From contig CP141893.1 of the NCBI GenBank assembly GCA_036871055.1, positions 3,658,001-3,722,000 on the forward strand: a stretch of DNA of 64,000 bases, in the 5' to 3' direction. Numbering within the stretch: the stretch's first letter is position 1; every line of letters begins with the position of its first letter. The notes beneath the pieces are model-generated. The model was given only the letters and a program-made list of their open reading frames with translations, ran no database searches and was not told the DNA's origin. Origin of the DNA: Bisbaumannia sp015645095 (GTDB lineage: Bacteria > Pseudomonadota > Gammaproteobacteria > Pseudomonadales > Halomonadaceae). The position numbers and the translations under genes were made by a program. This document shows positions 15,794 through 24,083 of this stretch, piece by piece.

Positions 15794-16603
15794 ATGAGCA
15801 GATCCAAGACGACACGCCGCATCTGGTTGACCGGAGCCACCTCGGGAATCGGCCTGGCCCTGGCTCGCCAGTGGCTCGAGGCCGGCCACCGGGTCGCGCT
15901 GAGCGCCCGTCATGCCGAGGCCCTGGCCGAACTGGCCGCCCCCTACCCCCAGGCACTCTGCCTGCCCCTGGATGTCGCGGACCGGGAAGCGGTTCACGCC
16001 GCCGGCCGCCACCTCGAGTCGGCCTTCGGTGGCCTAGACTGGGCCATCCTCAATGCCGGCACCTGCGAATACCTGGATCCCCAGGCCTTCGACGGCGCCC
16101 TGGTGGAACGGGTCTTCGCGCCCAACCTCTTCGGTGCCGTCTACTGCGTGGAGGCGGCCCTGCCGCTACTGCGCCGGGCCCGTGACGAGGGCGGCGCTCC
16201 CCTGCTGGCCGCCACCTCCAGCGCCGCCGCCTACCTGCCCCTGCCGCGGGCCGAGGCCTACGGGGCCTCCAAGGCGGCGCTCAGCCACTTCCTGGAGTCC
16301 CTGCGCCTCGACCTGGCCGCCGAGGGCATCGACGTCAGCCTGATTCATCCCGGCTTCGTGCGCACTCCCCTCACCGACCGCAACGACTTTCCCATGCCAT
16401 GCCGTGTCGAGCCCGAGGCCGCCGCGCGACGCATCGTCACGGGCCTGGAGGCGCACCGCCTGGACATCCACTTCCCGCGCCGCTTCACCCTCTGGCTCAA
16501 GCTGCTGGGCAGCCTGCCCGTCGGCCTGAGATACCGCCTCGGCAAACGCCTGAGCCGCTCTCCGTCTCACTCATCGGGCTCATCACCGGAGCGTCGCCCA
16601 TGA
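15794..16603 (+). CDS. Short-chain dehydrogenase/reductase
   Basis: 269 residues. The Rossmann motif TGATSGIGLALARQW is followed by the NAG motif (ILNAGTCEYL) and the active site: Ser in ATSSAAAY and Y-x(3)-K in AYGASKAALSHF. It belongs to the classical SDR group (COG0300-like). The C-terminal 25 residues are Ser/Arg-rich (LSRSPSHSSGSSPERRP) and lie in DNA that is tandemly repeated beyond the stop. SDR genes of this kind accompany phrB, DUF1365 and Cfa-like genes in photo-oxidative clusters; the substrate is unknown. Confidence 0.88.
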   Translation: MSRSKTTRRIWLTGATSGIGLALARQWLEAGHRVALSARHAEALAELAAPYPQALCLPLDVADREAVHAAGRHLESAFGGLDWAILNAGTCEYLDPQAFDGALVERVFAPNLFGAVYCVEAALPLLRRARDEGGAPLLAATSSAAAYLPLPRAEAYGASKAALSHFLESLRLDLAAEGIDVSLIHPGFVRTPLTDRNDFPMPCRVEPEAAARRIVTGLEAHRLDIHFPRRFTLWLKLLGSLPVGLRYRLGKRLSRSPSHSSGSSPERRP

Positions 16604-16799
16604 CTACTCGCTTCGCCCCTGAGATACCCCGAGCCATGGGCAAACGCCTGAGCCGCTCTCCGGCTCACTCATCGGACTCATCACCGGAGCGTCGCCCATG
16701 ACCACTCGCTTCGCCCCTGAGATACCCCGAGCCATGGGCAAACGCCTGAGCCGCTCTCCGGCTCACTCATCGGACTCATTACCGGAGCGTCGACCATGA
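16541..16799 (+). repeat. 98-bp tandem repeat across SDR/amine-oxidase junction
   Basis: The segment from ggcaaacgcctgagccgctc recurs at 16541, 16639 and 16737, exactly 98 bp apart. Each unit carries the end of the SDR gene plus the start of the next gene, so ATGAC(T/C)ACTCG occurs at 16600, 16698 and 16796. The first two ATGs open 33-codon frames (16600-16701 and 16698-16799): 11 oxidase-like N-terminal residues joined to an SDR-like C-terminus. Each stop overlaps the next ATG as ATGA. Shared CTGAGATACC text at the junction suggests a microhomology-driven duplication. Confidence 0.92.
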
Positions 16800-18118
16800 C
16801 CACTCGATTCGCCCCCGAGGCGCCCCAGCATATCGCCGTGGTCGGCAGCGGCATCGCCGGCATGGCCGCCGCCTGGTACCTCTCCAGCCGCCATCGCGTC
16901 ACCCTCTTCGAGGCCGACCGGCGCCTCGGTGGTCATACCGCCACCATGGACGTCAGCCTCGACGGGCGAGACTACGCCATCGACACCGGTTTCATCGTCT
17001 TCAATGACTGGACCTACCCCCATTTCCAGCGCCTGTTATCACGGCTGGACGTGGCCACCCAGCCCACCGAGATGAGCTTCTCGGTGCACGAGATCGGCGC
17101 CGACTTCGAGTACAACGGCCATACCCTGGGCTCGCTCTTCGCCCAGCGCGGCAACCTGCTGCGGCCACGCTTCTATCGGCTGCTGGCGCAGATCCTGCGC
17201 TTCAACCGCCAGGCGGTGCGCGACCTGGAGCGGGGCGACCTGGCCCCCGACCTGACCCTGGGCGACTACCTGACGGCCAACGGCTATGGGCGCGACTTCC
17301 AGCGTCGCTACCTGCTGCCCATGGGGGCCGCTATCTGGTCCGCCAGCCTGGGGGACATGCGCGACTTTCCGCTGGCCTTCTTCCTGCGCTTCTTCCGCAA
17401 TCACGGCCTGCTGTCGATCCATGATCGCCCCCAGTGGTACACCCTGGTGGGGGGCTCACGCAGCTATATCCCGGCACTCACCGCCCCCTATGCCGAGCGC
17501 ATCCGCCTGGCCACCCCGGTGCAGGGCATTCGGCGCCAGGCCAACGGCGTCCAGGTGCGTTCGGCGGCGGGGCTCGAGCATTTCGATCAGGTGGTGCTGG
17601 CCTGCCATGCCGATCAGGCCCTGGCGCTGCTCGAGGACCCCAGCCCGGCGGAACGTGGGGTACTCTCCGCGCTGCCCTACCAGGACAACGAAGTGGTGCT
17701 GCACACCGACACCCGCCTGCTGCCGCGGCGGCGGCGCGCCTGGGCCAGCTGGAACTACCGCCTGGATGGACGCAGCGAGGCGGCACGGGTCTCGGTCACC
17801 TACGACATGAATATCCTCCAGCGCCTGGAGGCGCCGCACACCTTCTGCGTGACCCTCAACGACACCATCAGCATCGACCCGGCCAGGATCCTCGGCCGCT
17901 ACCGCTATGCCCATCCCCAGTTCACCCTGGCCGGTGAGGCGGCCAAGGCACGCCACGCCGAGATCTCGGGGCCCGAGCGCCACACCCACTTCTGTGGCGC
18001 CTACTGGCGCAATGGTTTCCATGAGGATGGCGTCTGGAGCGCCCTGCGGGTCGCCGAGGCGCTGGGCTGCCGGGAAGAGGACAGCCCCCGCCACGATCCG
18101 CAGGAGGCCCTGGCATGA
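16796..18118 (+). CDS. Flavin-containing amine oxidase-like protein (COG2907 type)
   Basis: 440 residues. The FAD motif VVGSGIAGMAAAWYLSS is at 15-31 and FEADRRLGGHTATM follows; DTGFIVFNDWTYPHF is characteristic of this phytoene-desaturase-like group. ATG 16796 is the third of three near-identical start contexts created by the 98-bp repeat and is the only one open through the full gene. It overlaps DUF1365 by ATGA. In bacteria the oxidase-DUF1365-Cfa trio is widely conserved and has been linked to modified (cyclopropane or furan) fatty acids; the exact reaction is not known to me. Confidence 0.87.
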   Translation: MTTRFAPEAPQHIAVVGSGIAGMAAAWYLSSRHRVTLFEADRRLGGHTATMDVSLDGRDYAIDTGFIVFNDWTYPHFQRLLSRLDVATQPTEMSFSVHEIGADFEYNGHTLGSLFAQRGNLLRPRFYRLLAQILRFNRQAVRDLERGDLAPDLTLGDYLTANGYGRDFQRRYLLPMGAAIWSASLGDMRDFPLAFFLRFFRNHGLLSIHDRPQWYTLVGGSRSYIPALTAPYAERIRLATPVQGIRRQANGVQVRSAAGLEHFDQVVLACHADQALALLEDPSPAERGVLSALPYQDNEVVLHTDTRLLPRRRRAWASWNYRLDGRSEAARVSVTYDMNILQRLEAPHTFCVTLNDTISIDPARILGRYRYAHPQFTLAGEAAKARHAEISGPERHTHFCGAYWRNGFHEDGVWSALRVAEALGCREEDSPRHDPQEALA

Positions 18119-18885
18119 TTCCCAGCGAACGGCTGCGGTCGCGAATCTACCGGGGCGAGCTGCGCCATCGCCGCTTCCTGCCCCGCCACCACGCCTTCAC
18201 CTACCGGCTATGGATGGCCTGGCTGGACCTGGCCGAACTCCCCGAGCTATTCGATGAGGTCCCCGGCTTCAGCGCCCGCGGCCCGGCCCTGGCGCGGTTT
18301 CGCCGCGAGGACTACCTGGCGCCCCCCGATCTGCCCCTGGATGAAGCGGTGCGCCGGGCCCTGCGCCAGCAGCTGGGCGAGGCCCCCGATGGCCGCATCT
18401 GCGTGCTCACCCAGTTGCGCACCCTGGGCAGCGGCTTCAATCCCATCACGCTCTACTACGCCTATGACGCCGCGGGGGAGCTCCGCGCCCTGCTCGGCGA
18501 GGTGACCAACACGCCCTGGGGCGAGCGCACCACCTATGCCTGCCGGGTATCGCCGCAACGCCATCAGCACCGCGCCGACTTCGCCAAGGCCCTGCATGTG
18601 TCGCCCTTCCTGCCCATGGGGATGCGCTACCAATGGCGCTTCAATACGCCCGGCGAGCGCTTGCTGATGCATATGGAGAACCACCAGGCGGGGGAGTGTC
18701 ACTTCGACGCCACCCTGACCCTCAGTGCTCGCCCCGCCACCCGCGGCGCCCTGCTGGCCACCCTGGCCCGTCAGCCGCTGATGAACCTCAAGACCCTCGC
18801 CGGCATTCACCTGGAAGCGCTGCGCCTCTGGCTCAAGGGCGTTCCGGTGCATGACCACCCTCAGCGCAAGGAGACCTCCCAGTGA
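18115..18885 (+). CDS. DUF1365 family protein
   Basis: 256 residues. It contains the family features IYRGELRHRRFLPRHHAFTY near the start and LRTLGSGFNPITLYYAYD in the middle, followed by PFLPMGMRYQWRF. No established catalytic role. It overlaps the oxidase gene upstream (ATGA) and the methyltransferase downstream (GTGA), so the three are tightly coupled and probably act in one pathway on membrane lipids. Confidence 0.9.
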   Translation: MIPSERLRSRIYRGELRHRRFLPRHHAFTYRLWMAWLDLAELPELFDEVPGFSARGPALARFRREDYLAPPDLPLDEAVRRALRQQLGEAPDGRICVLTQLRTLGSGFNPITLYYAYDAAGELRALLGEVTNTPWGERTTYACRVSPQRHQHRADFAKALHVSPFLPMGMRYQWRFNTPGERLLMHMENHQAGECHFDATLTLSARPATRGALLATLARQPLMNLKTLAGIHLEALRLWLKGVPVHDHPQRKETSQ

Positions 18886-20150
18886 ATACATGGCGAACCG
18901 CCGAAGAGCGCCCCTCACCGAGCCGCGATGACCGCCTGGGCCACTGGCTCAAGACCCGCCTGCTGAAGCAGCTGGACCGCCTGGAAGGCGGTCAGTTGAC
19001 CCTGGTAGAGGGAGACCGCCGCCACCCCCTGGGGCGCGGCGGCCCCCTCCAGGCCACCCTGGTGATCCGCGAGCCACGGGCCTGGCGGCGCCTGGCCCTG
19101 GGCGGCACCGTGGGGGCGGCGGAGGCCTATATGGACGGTGACTGGGAGTGCGACGACCTGGTCAGCCTGGTGCGCCTCTTCGCCAGCAACCTGGAGCGAG
19201 TCAATGGCGAGCTCGAGACCGGCAGCGCACGGCTGGGGCGCTGGCTGCTCGGCGCCCTCCACGGCCTGCAGCGCAATAGCCTCAAGGGGGCTCGGCGCAA
19301 TATCGCCGCCCACTACGATCTGGGCAACGACCTCTTCGCCACTTTCCTGGATCGACAGCACTGGATGTACTCCAGCGCCGTCTTTCCCCATCCCGAAGCG
19401 AGCCTGGAGGAGGCCTCGACCCACAAGCTCGACCTGCTGCTGGAGCACCTCGACGTGCGCCCCGAGCATCACCTGCTGGAGATCGGCACCGGCTGGGGCG
19501 GCCTGGCCATCCATGCCGCCAAGACCCGGGGCTGTCGGGTCACCACCACCACCATCTCCGAGGAGCAGTACGCACACACCGCCAGGCGCATCGTCGAGGA
19601 GGGGCTGGAGGAGCGCATCACCCTGCTCAAGCAGGACTATCGTCAACTGGAGGGACGCTTCGACCGCCTGGTGTCGGTGGAGATGATCGAGGCGGTGGGC
19701 CACCAATACCTGGAAACCTACCTCGCCACCCTGGACCGCCTGCTCAGCGACGACGGCCTGGCCATCCTTCAGGCGATCACCATCCGCGATCAGCGCTTCG
19801 AGGCCGCCAAGCACGAGATGGACTTCATCAAGCGCTATATCTTCCCCGGGGGCTTCCTGCCCTCCCATGGCGCCATCCTCGACGCCATGCGACGGGCCAG
19901 CTCCCTCAATGTGCTGAGCCTGGACGAAATCGGCCCCCACTATGCACGCACCCTGAGAGAGTGGCGCCAGCGTTTCGAGGCCAACCTCAAGCGGGTGCGG
20001 GCCCTGGGCTATGACGAGCGGTTCATTCGCATGTGGCGCTACTACTTCTGCTACTGCGAAGGGGGCTTCCTGGAGCGCAGCATCGGCACCTGCCATCTGC
20101 TGCTGGCCAAGCCGGGGGCGCGGCCGACACCGCTGCTGGGCGCCCCCTGA
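18882..20150 (+). CDS. Cyclopropane/furan-fatty-acid-type methyltransferase
   Basis: 422 residues of the Cfa family. The SAM-binding motif LLEIGTGWGGLAIHAAKTRG lies at about 198-217, with AHYDLGNDLFATFLD (142-157) and the C-terminal YYFCYCEGGF, where the conserved Cys and Tyr sit. It methylenates or methylates unsaturated acyl chains of phospholipids using SAM. The coupled oxidase and DUF1365 and the light cluster favour a UfaM-like role in furan fatty acid synthesis over housekeeping Cfa, but sequence alone does not decide. Translation probably starts at GTG 18882, with AAGGAG upstream. Confidence 0.88.
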   Translation: MNTWRTAEERPSPSRDDRLGHWLKTRLLKQLDRLEGGQLTLVEGDRRHPLGRGGPLQATLVIREPRAWRRLALGGTVGAAEAYMDGDWECDDLVSLVRLFASNLERVNGELETGSARLGRWLLGALHGLQRNSLKGARRNIAAHYDLGNDLFATFLDRQHWMYSSAVFPHPEASLEEASTHKLDLLLEHLDVRPEHHLLEIGTGWGGLAIHAAKTRGCRVTTTTISEEQYAHTARRIVEEGLEERITLLKQDYRQLEGRFDRLVSVEMIEAVGHQYLETYLATLDRLLSDDGLAILQAITIRDQRFEAAKHEMDFIKRYIFPGGFLPSHGAILDAMRRASSLNVLSLDEIGPHYARTLREWRQRFEANLKRVRALGYDERFIRMWRYYFCYCEGGFLERSIGTCHLLLAKPGARPTPLLGAP

Positions 20151-20153
20151 TGG

Positions 20154-20173
20154 GGCGGGCCGGGCGGCCCGCC
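20154..20173. terminator. Bidirectional hairpin after Cfa-like gene
   Basis: Perfect 8-bp GC stem ggcgggcc/ggcccgcc with loop gggc, placed between two convergent stops. There is no T-run, so efficiency is uncertain. Confidence 0.5.
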
Positions 20174-20177
20174 TAAG

Positions 20178-22046
20178 TCAGCGGGCCTCGATGGCCTGCT
20201 TGAGGGATGCGGGCTGGGGAGGAGCGCTAGGGGGCGCCAGCCAGGTCGCCTCCACGTCCGAGGCCGCCATCGGCCGCGAGAACATGAAGCCCTGGACCAG
20301 GGGACAGCCATGGCTGGCCAGGAACTCCAGCTGGGGCCGCTCCTCCACCCCCTCGGCGACCACGTCCAACCCCAGCCCCTCGGCCATGGCCAGCACCGCG
20401 GCGACGATGGCGGCATCGGCCTGATCCTCCGGCAGGGAGCGCACGAAGGCGCGATCCAGCTTGAGCTTGTCCACCGGCAGCTTCTTGAGATAACTCAGGG
20501 AGGAGTAGCCGGTGCCAAAATCGTCGATGGCGATCTGGTGGCCCCGCTCCTGGAGGGCCGCCAGGCGTGGGTAGATGTCTCCCGCCCGTTCGTCCAGCAG
20601 CACCGACTCGGTGAGCTCCAGCCCCAGCAGCCGGGGCGGCACCTTGAACTCGGTCAGGCAGGCGGCCAGCTGTGCTTCCAGGTCGCCCTGGATCAGCTGC
20701 AGGGCCGAGATATTGACCCATACCGGCACCGCCGGCATGCCGGCTCGCCGCCAGCCGGCGAGCTGGCCTACCGCCTGCTCGATGACCCAGCGTCCCAGGG
20801 AGACCATCAGGCCATGGCGCTCCGCCAGAGGAATGAAGTCCGCCGGCGAGACCATGCCCAGTTCCGGGTGGCGCCAGCGCAGCAGCGCCTCGAAGCCCAC
20901 CAGCTCGCCGTTGTCGATGCGGTGCTGGGACTGGTAGTGCAACTCCAGCTGGGTGCTGGTGGCGAGGGCATTGCGCAGGGCATTGACCAGCGCCAGCTGG
21001 TGATCCCCCGCCACGTCCAGGGCCGGCCGGAAGCGCTGATGCTGATTGCGCCCGTGGCGCTTGGCGGTATAGAGCGCCGACTCCAGGCGCTGGAAGAGCA
21101 CCCCGGCGTCGCGACCATCCTCCGGGGCCCGGCAACTGCCGATGGTCATGCCCAAGCGCAGGGTCTGCCCCTCCAGTTCGAAGGGCATGCCCAGGTGATC
21201 GCGCAGCTCCGCCACCCAGCGGTCGTGATCGTCGTAGGTGGTGGTGCGCATCACCAGGAACTCGTCGCCGCCGATTCGCCCCACCACGCCGCCGGCCACC
21301 TGGCGCGCCAGGCGCTGGGCGAAGCTGGCCAGCAGGCGGTCGCCCTTGTCGACCCCCAGGGCATCATTGACCGACTTGAAGGCGTCGATATCGATCAGCG
21401 CCATGTCCAGCGTCTCGCCGGCCCGCAGGGAGCGCAGCCGCGAGCCCATCAGGTCGTTCAGGCGGCGGCGATTGGGCAGCCCGGTCAGCGGGTCCTCGAA
21501 GCCGATACGCTGCAGGTCCTGCTCCCGCGCCTTGTGGCGGGAGATGTCGGTGAACAGGGAAACGTAGTGGGAGAGGCGCCCCTTGGCGTCGGTCTGCACC
21601 TGGACCCGCAGCCACTCCGGATACTGGTCGCCATGCTTGCGACGACTCCACACCTCGCCCTCCCAGCGCCCCTGGCCCTGGAGGGCCTGGCGGAAGCGCT
21701 CGTCGAAAGCCTTGTCCTGGCGCTCGGAGGCGAGCATCGACATGGGCTTGCCCAACACCTCCTCGGCGCTATAGCCGGTGATGCGGGTAAAGGCGGGGTT
21801 GATGGCGACGATGCGGTTATTGGCGTCGCAGATCACCACGCCGTCGGCGGAGAGCTGCAGGGCGCTCTCCAGCAGCTGGCGGCGCTGCCCCTCCTTGCCG
21901 ACCTGCCGCCACAGGTCCACCAGGCCCAGCAGCATGATGACCATGGCGGCCAGGCGCAGCCAGAGGTTGGGCAACCAGCCGATGGCCGCCATGGCGATCA
22001 GGCCACCCCAGATCAGGGGGCGGTCGAGAGAAAAACTAGGCCACAT
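20178..22046 (-). CDS. Membrane PAS-GGDEF-EAL cyclic-di-GMP protein
   Basis: 622 residues. Two hydrophobic segments at about 11-46 anchor it, followed by a PAS domain (about 58-172, with GYSAEEVLGKPM). A GGDEF domain has intact GGDEF at 259-263 and DPLTGLPNRR at 185-194. An EAL domain starts ELVGFEALLRWRHP (EAL at 386-388) and keeps the later DDFGTGYSSLSYLKKLPVDK region. Both signature motifs look intact, so diguanylate cyclase and phosphodiesterase activities are both possible. The PAS domain shows no obvious haem or flavin residues that I can name. It is monocistronic and convergent with the Cfa-like gene. Confidence 0.93.
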   Translation of the reverse strand: MWPSFSLDRPLIWGGLIAMAAIGWLPNLWLRLAAMVIMLLGLVDLWRQVGKEGQRRQLLESALQLSADGVVICDANNRIVAINPAFTRITGYSAEEVLGKPMSMLASERQDKAFDERFRQALQGQGRWEGEVWSRRKHGDQYPEWLRVQVQTDAKGRLSHYVSLFTDISRHKAREQDLQRIGFEDPLTGLPNRRRLNDLMGSRLRSLRAGETLDMALIDIDAFKSVNDALGVDKGDRLLASFAQRLARQVAGGVVGRIGGDEFLVMRTTTYDDHDRWVAELRDHLGMPFELEGQTLRLGMTIGSCRAPEDGRDAGVLFQRLESALYTAKRHGRNQHQRFRPALDVAGDHQLALVNALRNALATSTQLELHYQSQHRIDNGELVGFEALLRWRHPELGMVSPADFIPLAERHGLMVSLGRWVIEQAVGQLAGWRRAGMPAVPVWVNISALQLIQGDLEAQLAACLTEFKVPPRLLGLELTESVLLDERAGDIYPRLAALQERGHQIAIDDFGTGYSSLSYLKKLPVDKLKLDRAFVRSLPEDQADAAIVAAVLAMAEGLGLDVVAEGVEERPQLEFLASHGCPLVQGFMFSRPMAASDVEATWLAPPSAPPQPASLKQAIEAR

Positions 22047-22120
22047 AGGATCGACCCGGCGATTGAGAAAGTGTGATGGCCTTGGCCATCGCTATAAAAG
22101 AAACTATCGGCGGTTGATGA

Positions 22121-22140
22121 GCAAGCTTTAATCTGCTTGC
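22121..22140. promoter_or_regulatory. Inverted repeat upstream of fabA
   Basis: gcaagc (22121-22126) and gcttgc (22135-22140) form a perfect 6-bp dyad around an AT-rich 8-base centre, between the divergent GGDEF-EAL and fabA genes. It could be a regulator site for the unsaturated fatty acid operon, but it does not match the E. coli FabR or FadR sites as I remember them. A TATAAA at 22203-22208 is a possible -10 close to the GTG start. Confidence 0.3.
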
Positions 22141-22232
22141 GCCTCAACGTGCAATCACCGCCGCCGGAAAGTAGAATGCCAATTGCCGTGATGCATGCGG
22201 CCTATAAAAACTGCGACTCTCGGAACGACTCT

Positions 22233-22748
22233 GTGATCAAGCAACACTCCTTCAGCCGCGATGAGCTGCTGGCATGCAGCCAAGGTGAACTCTTCGGCCC
22301 GGGCAATGCCCAGCTGCCGGCACCCAATATGCTGATGCTCGACCGTATCACCCATATCCACGAGGAGGGCGGTGAGCACGGCAAAGGCGAGCTGATCGCC
22401 GAGCTCGATATCCATCCGGATCTGTGGTTCTTCGACTGCCACTTCCCCGGCGACCCGGTGATGCCCGGCTGCCTGGGCCTGGACGCCATGTGGCAGCTGG
22501 TCGGCTTCTACCTGGGCTGGCTGGGCCACCCGGGCCGCGGCCGCGCCCTGGGTTGTGGCGAGGTGAAGTTCACCGGCCAGATCCTGCCGGATGCCCAAAA
22601 GGTCACCTACCGGATCAACATCAAGCGCATCATCACCCGGCGCTTGATCCTCGGCATCGCCGACGGCACCGTGTCCGTCGACGGCCGCGACATCTATCAG
22701 GCCAATGACCTGCGCGTCGGCCTGTTTACCTCCACCGCGAATTTCTGA
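22233..22748 (+). CDS. fabA: 3-hydroxydecanoyl-ACP dehydratase/isomerase
   Basis: 171 residues from GTG 22233 (E. coli 172); it introduces the cis double bond in anaerobic unsaturated fatty acid synthesis. Catalytic His70 lies in LWFFDCHFPGDPVMPGC and Asp84 in LGLDAMWQLVGFYLGWLG. The start was chosen by homology (IKQHSFSRDELLA aligns with the family start). An in-frame ATG at 22176 with GGAAAG upstream would add 19 residues. fabB follows after 13 bp, the typical fabAB operon. Confidence 0.95.
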   Translation: MIKQHSFSRDELLACSQGELFGPGNAQLPAPNMLMLDRITHIHEEGGEHGKGELIAELDIHPDLWFFDCHFPGDPVMPGCLGLDAMWQLVGFYLGWLGHPGRGRALGCGEVKFTGQILPDAQKVTYRINIKRIITRRLILGIADGTVSVDGRDIYQANDLRVGLFTSTANF

Positions 22749-22761
22749 CCAGGAGGCTCCC

Positions 22762-23979
22762 ATGCGACGAGTGGTAGTCACCGGCCTGGGCATCGTGTCC
22801 TGCCTCGGTAACGACCGTCATCAGGTGCTCGAGGCGCTCCAGACGGGGCGCTCCGGTATTCGCTTCAAGGATGAATACGCCGAACGCGGCTTCCGCAGCC
22901 AGGTGGCCGGCGTCGTGGATATCGACCTGGACGCCCTGATCGACCGCAAGCTGCGCCGCTTCATGGGCGACGCGGCCGCCTACGCCTACGTCTCCATGGC
23001 CCAGGCCATCGAGGACTCGGGCCTGACCCCGGAGATGGTCTCCAACGAACGCACCGGCCTGATCGCCGGATCCGGCGGCGCCTCCAGCGCCAATCAGGTG
23101 GAGGCCGCCGACGTGATGCGCGAGAAGGGCCTGCGCCGGGTCGGTCCCTACCGGGTCACCCGCACCATGGGCAGCACCGTCTCCGCCTGCCTGGCCACGC
23201 CCTTCAAGATCAAGGGTGTCAACTACTCCATCTCCTCGGCCTGTGCCACCTCGGCCCACTGCATCGGCAACGCCGTGGAACAGATCCAGCTGGGCAAGCA
23301 GGATGTGGTCTTCGCCGGCGGTGGCGAGGAGGAGCACTGGACCCTGTCGTGCCTCTTCGATGCCATGGGCGCCCTCTCCACCCAGTACAACGAGAGCCCG
23401 GAGAAGGCCTCCCGCCCCTATGACCAGGCCCGCGACGGCTTCGTCATCGCCGGCGGCGGCGGCATGCTGGTGCTCGAGGAGCTGGAGCACGCCAAGGCGC
23501 GTGGCGCCAGGATCTATGCCGAGGTGGTCGGCTACGGTGCGACCTCGGATGGTCACGACATGGTCGCCCCCTCCGGCGAGGGCGCGGTGCGCTGCATGCG
23601 CCAGGCCATGGCCGGCGTGGATGGCCCCATCGACTACATCAATACCCACGGCACCTCCACGCCGGTGGGCGATGTGGCCGAGCTCAAGGCGATCCGCGAG
23701 GTCTTCGGCGATACCACGCCGGCGATGAGCTCCACCAAGTCGCTGACCGGCCACTCCCTGGGCGCCACCGGCGTGCAGGAGGCGATCTACTCGCTGCTGA
23801 TGATGGAGCACGATTTCATCGCCGCCTCCGCCAACGTCGAGGCCCTCGACGAACAGGCCGATGGCTTCGATATCGTCACCCAGCGCCGCGATAGCGTGGC
23901 GGTCAAGCGGGTGCTCTCCAACAGCTTCGGCTTCGGCGGCACCAACGCCTGCCTGGTGCTGGAGAAGTTCGAGGGCTAA
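22762..23979 (+). CDS. fabB: 3-oxoacyl-ACP synthase I
   Basis: 405 residues (E. coli 406). This condensing enzyme elongates the cis-3-decenoyl-ACP made by FabA. Nucleophile Cys161 lies in SISSACATSAH, with His296 (NTHGTSTPVGD) and His331 (TGHSLGATG) completing the C-H-H triad. AGGAGG lies 5 bp before ATG 22762. Second gene of fabAB, followed by a strong terminator. Confidence 0.97.
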   Translation: MRRVVVTGLGIVSCLGNDRHQVLEALQTGRSGIRFKDEYAERGFRSQVAGVVDIDLDALIDRKLRRFMGDAAAYAYVSMAQAIEDSGLTPEMVSNERTGLIAGSGGASSANQVEAADVMREKGLRRVGPYRVTRTMGSTVSACLATPFKIKGVNYSISSACATSAHCIGNAVEQIQLGKQDVVFAGGGEEEHWTLSCLFDAMGALSTQYNESPEKASRPYDQARDGFVIAGGGGMLVLEELEHAKARGARIYAEVVGYGATSDGHDMVAPSGEGAVRCMRQAMAGVDGPIDYINTHGTSTPVGDVAELKAIREVFGDTTPAMSSTKSLTGHSLGATGVQEAIYSLLMMEHDFIAASANVEALDEQADGFDIVTQRRDSVAVKRVLSNSFGFGGTNACLVLEKFEG

Positions 23980-24000
23980 GGCCTCTCGTAGCCCCGACAG

Positions 24001-24032
24001 CAAGAACGGCGCCCCATGGGGCGCCGTTCTTG
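24001..24032 (+). terminator. Terminator after fabAB
   Basis: Perfect 15-bp arms (caagaacggcgcccc and its complement) around a 2-base centre. The 3' side is followed by tatgcttgcttg, so the U-run is poor but the stem is very stable. It may also end leftward transcripts. Confidence 0.8.
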
Positions 24033-24083
24033 TATGCTTGCTTGAGAACCGGGGTCAGCCCCCAGCCATATCACTTAGGCCAG

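Noticed and set aside
16541..16799. Possible CRISPR array
   Set aside because: The 98-bp units are contiguous tandem copies of gene-end sequence with no distinct spacers and no cas genes nearby.
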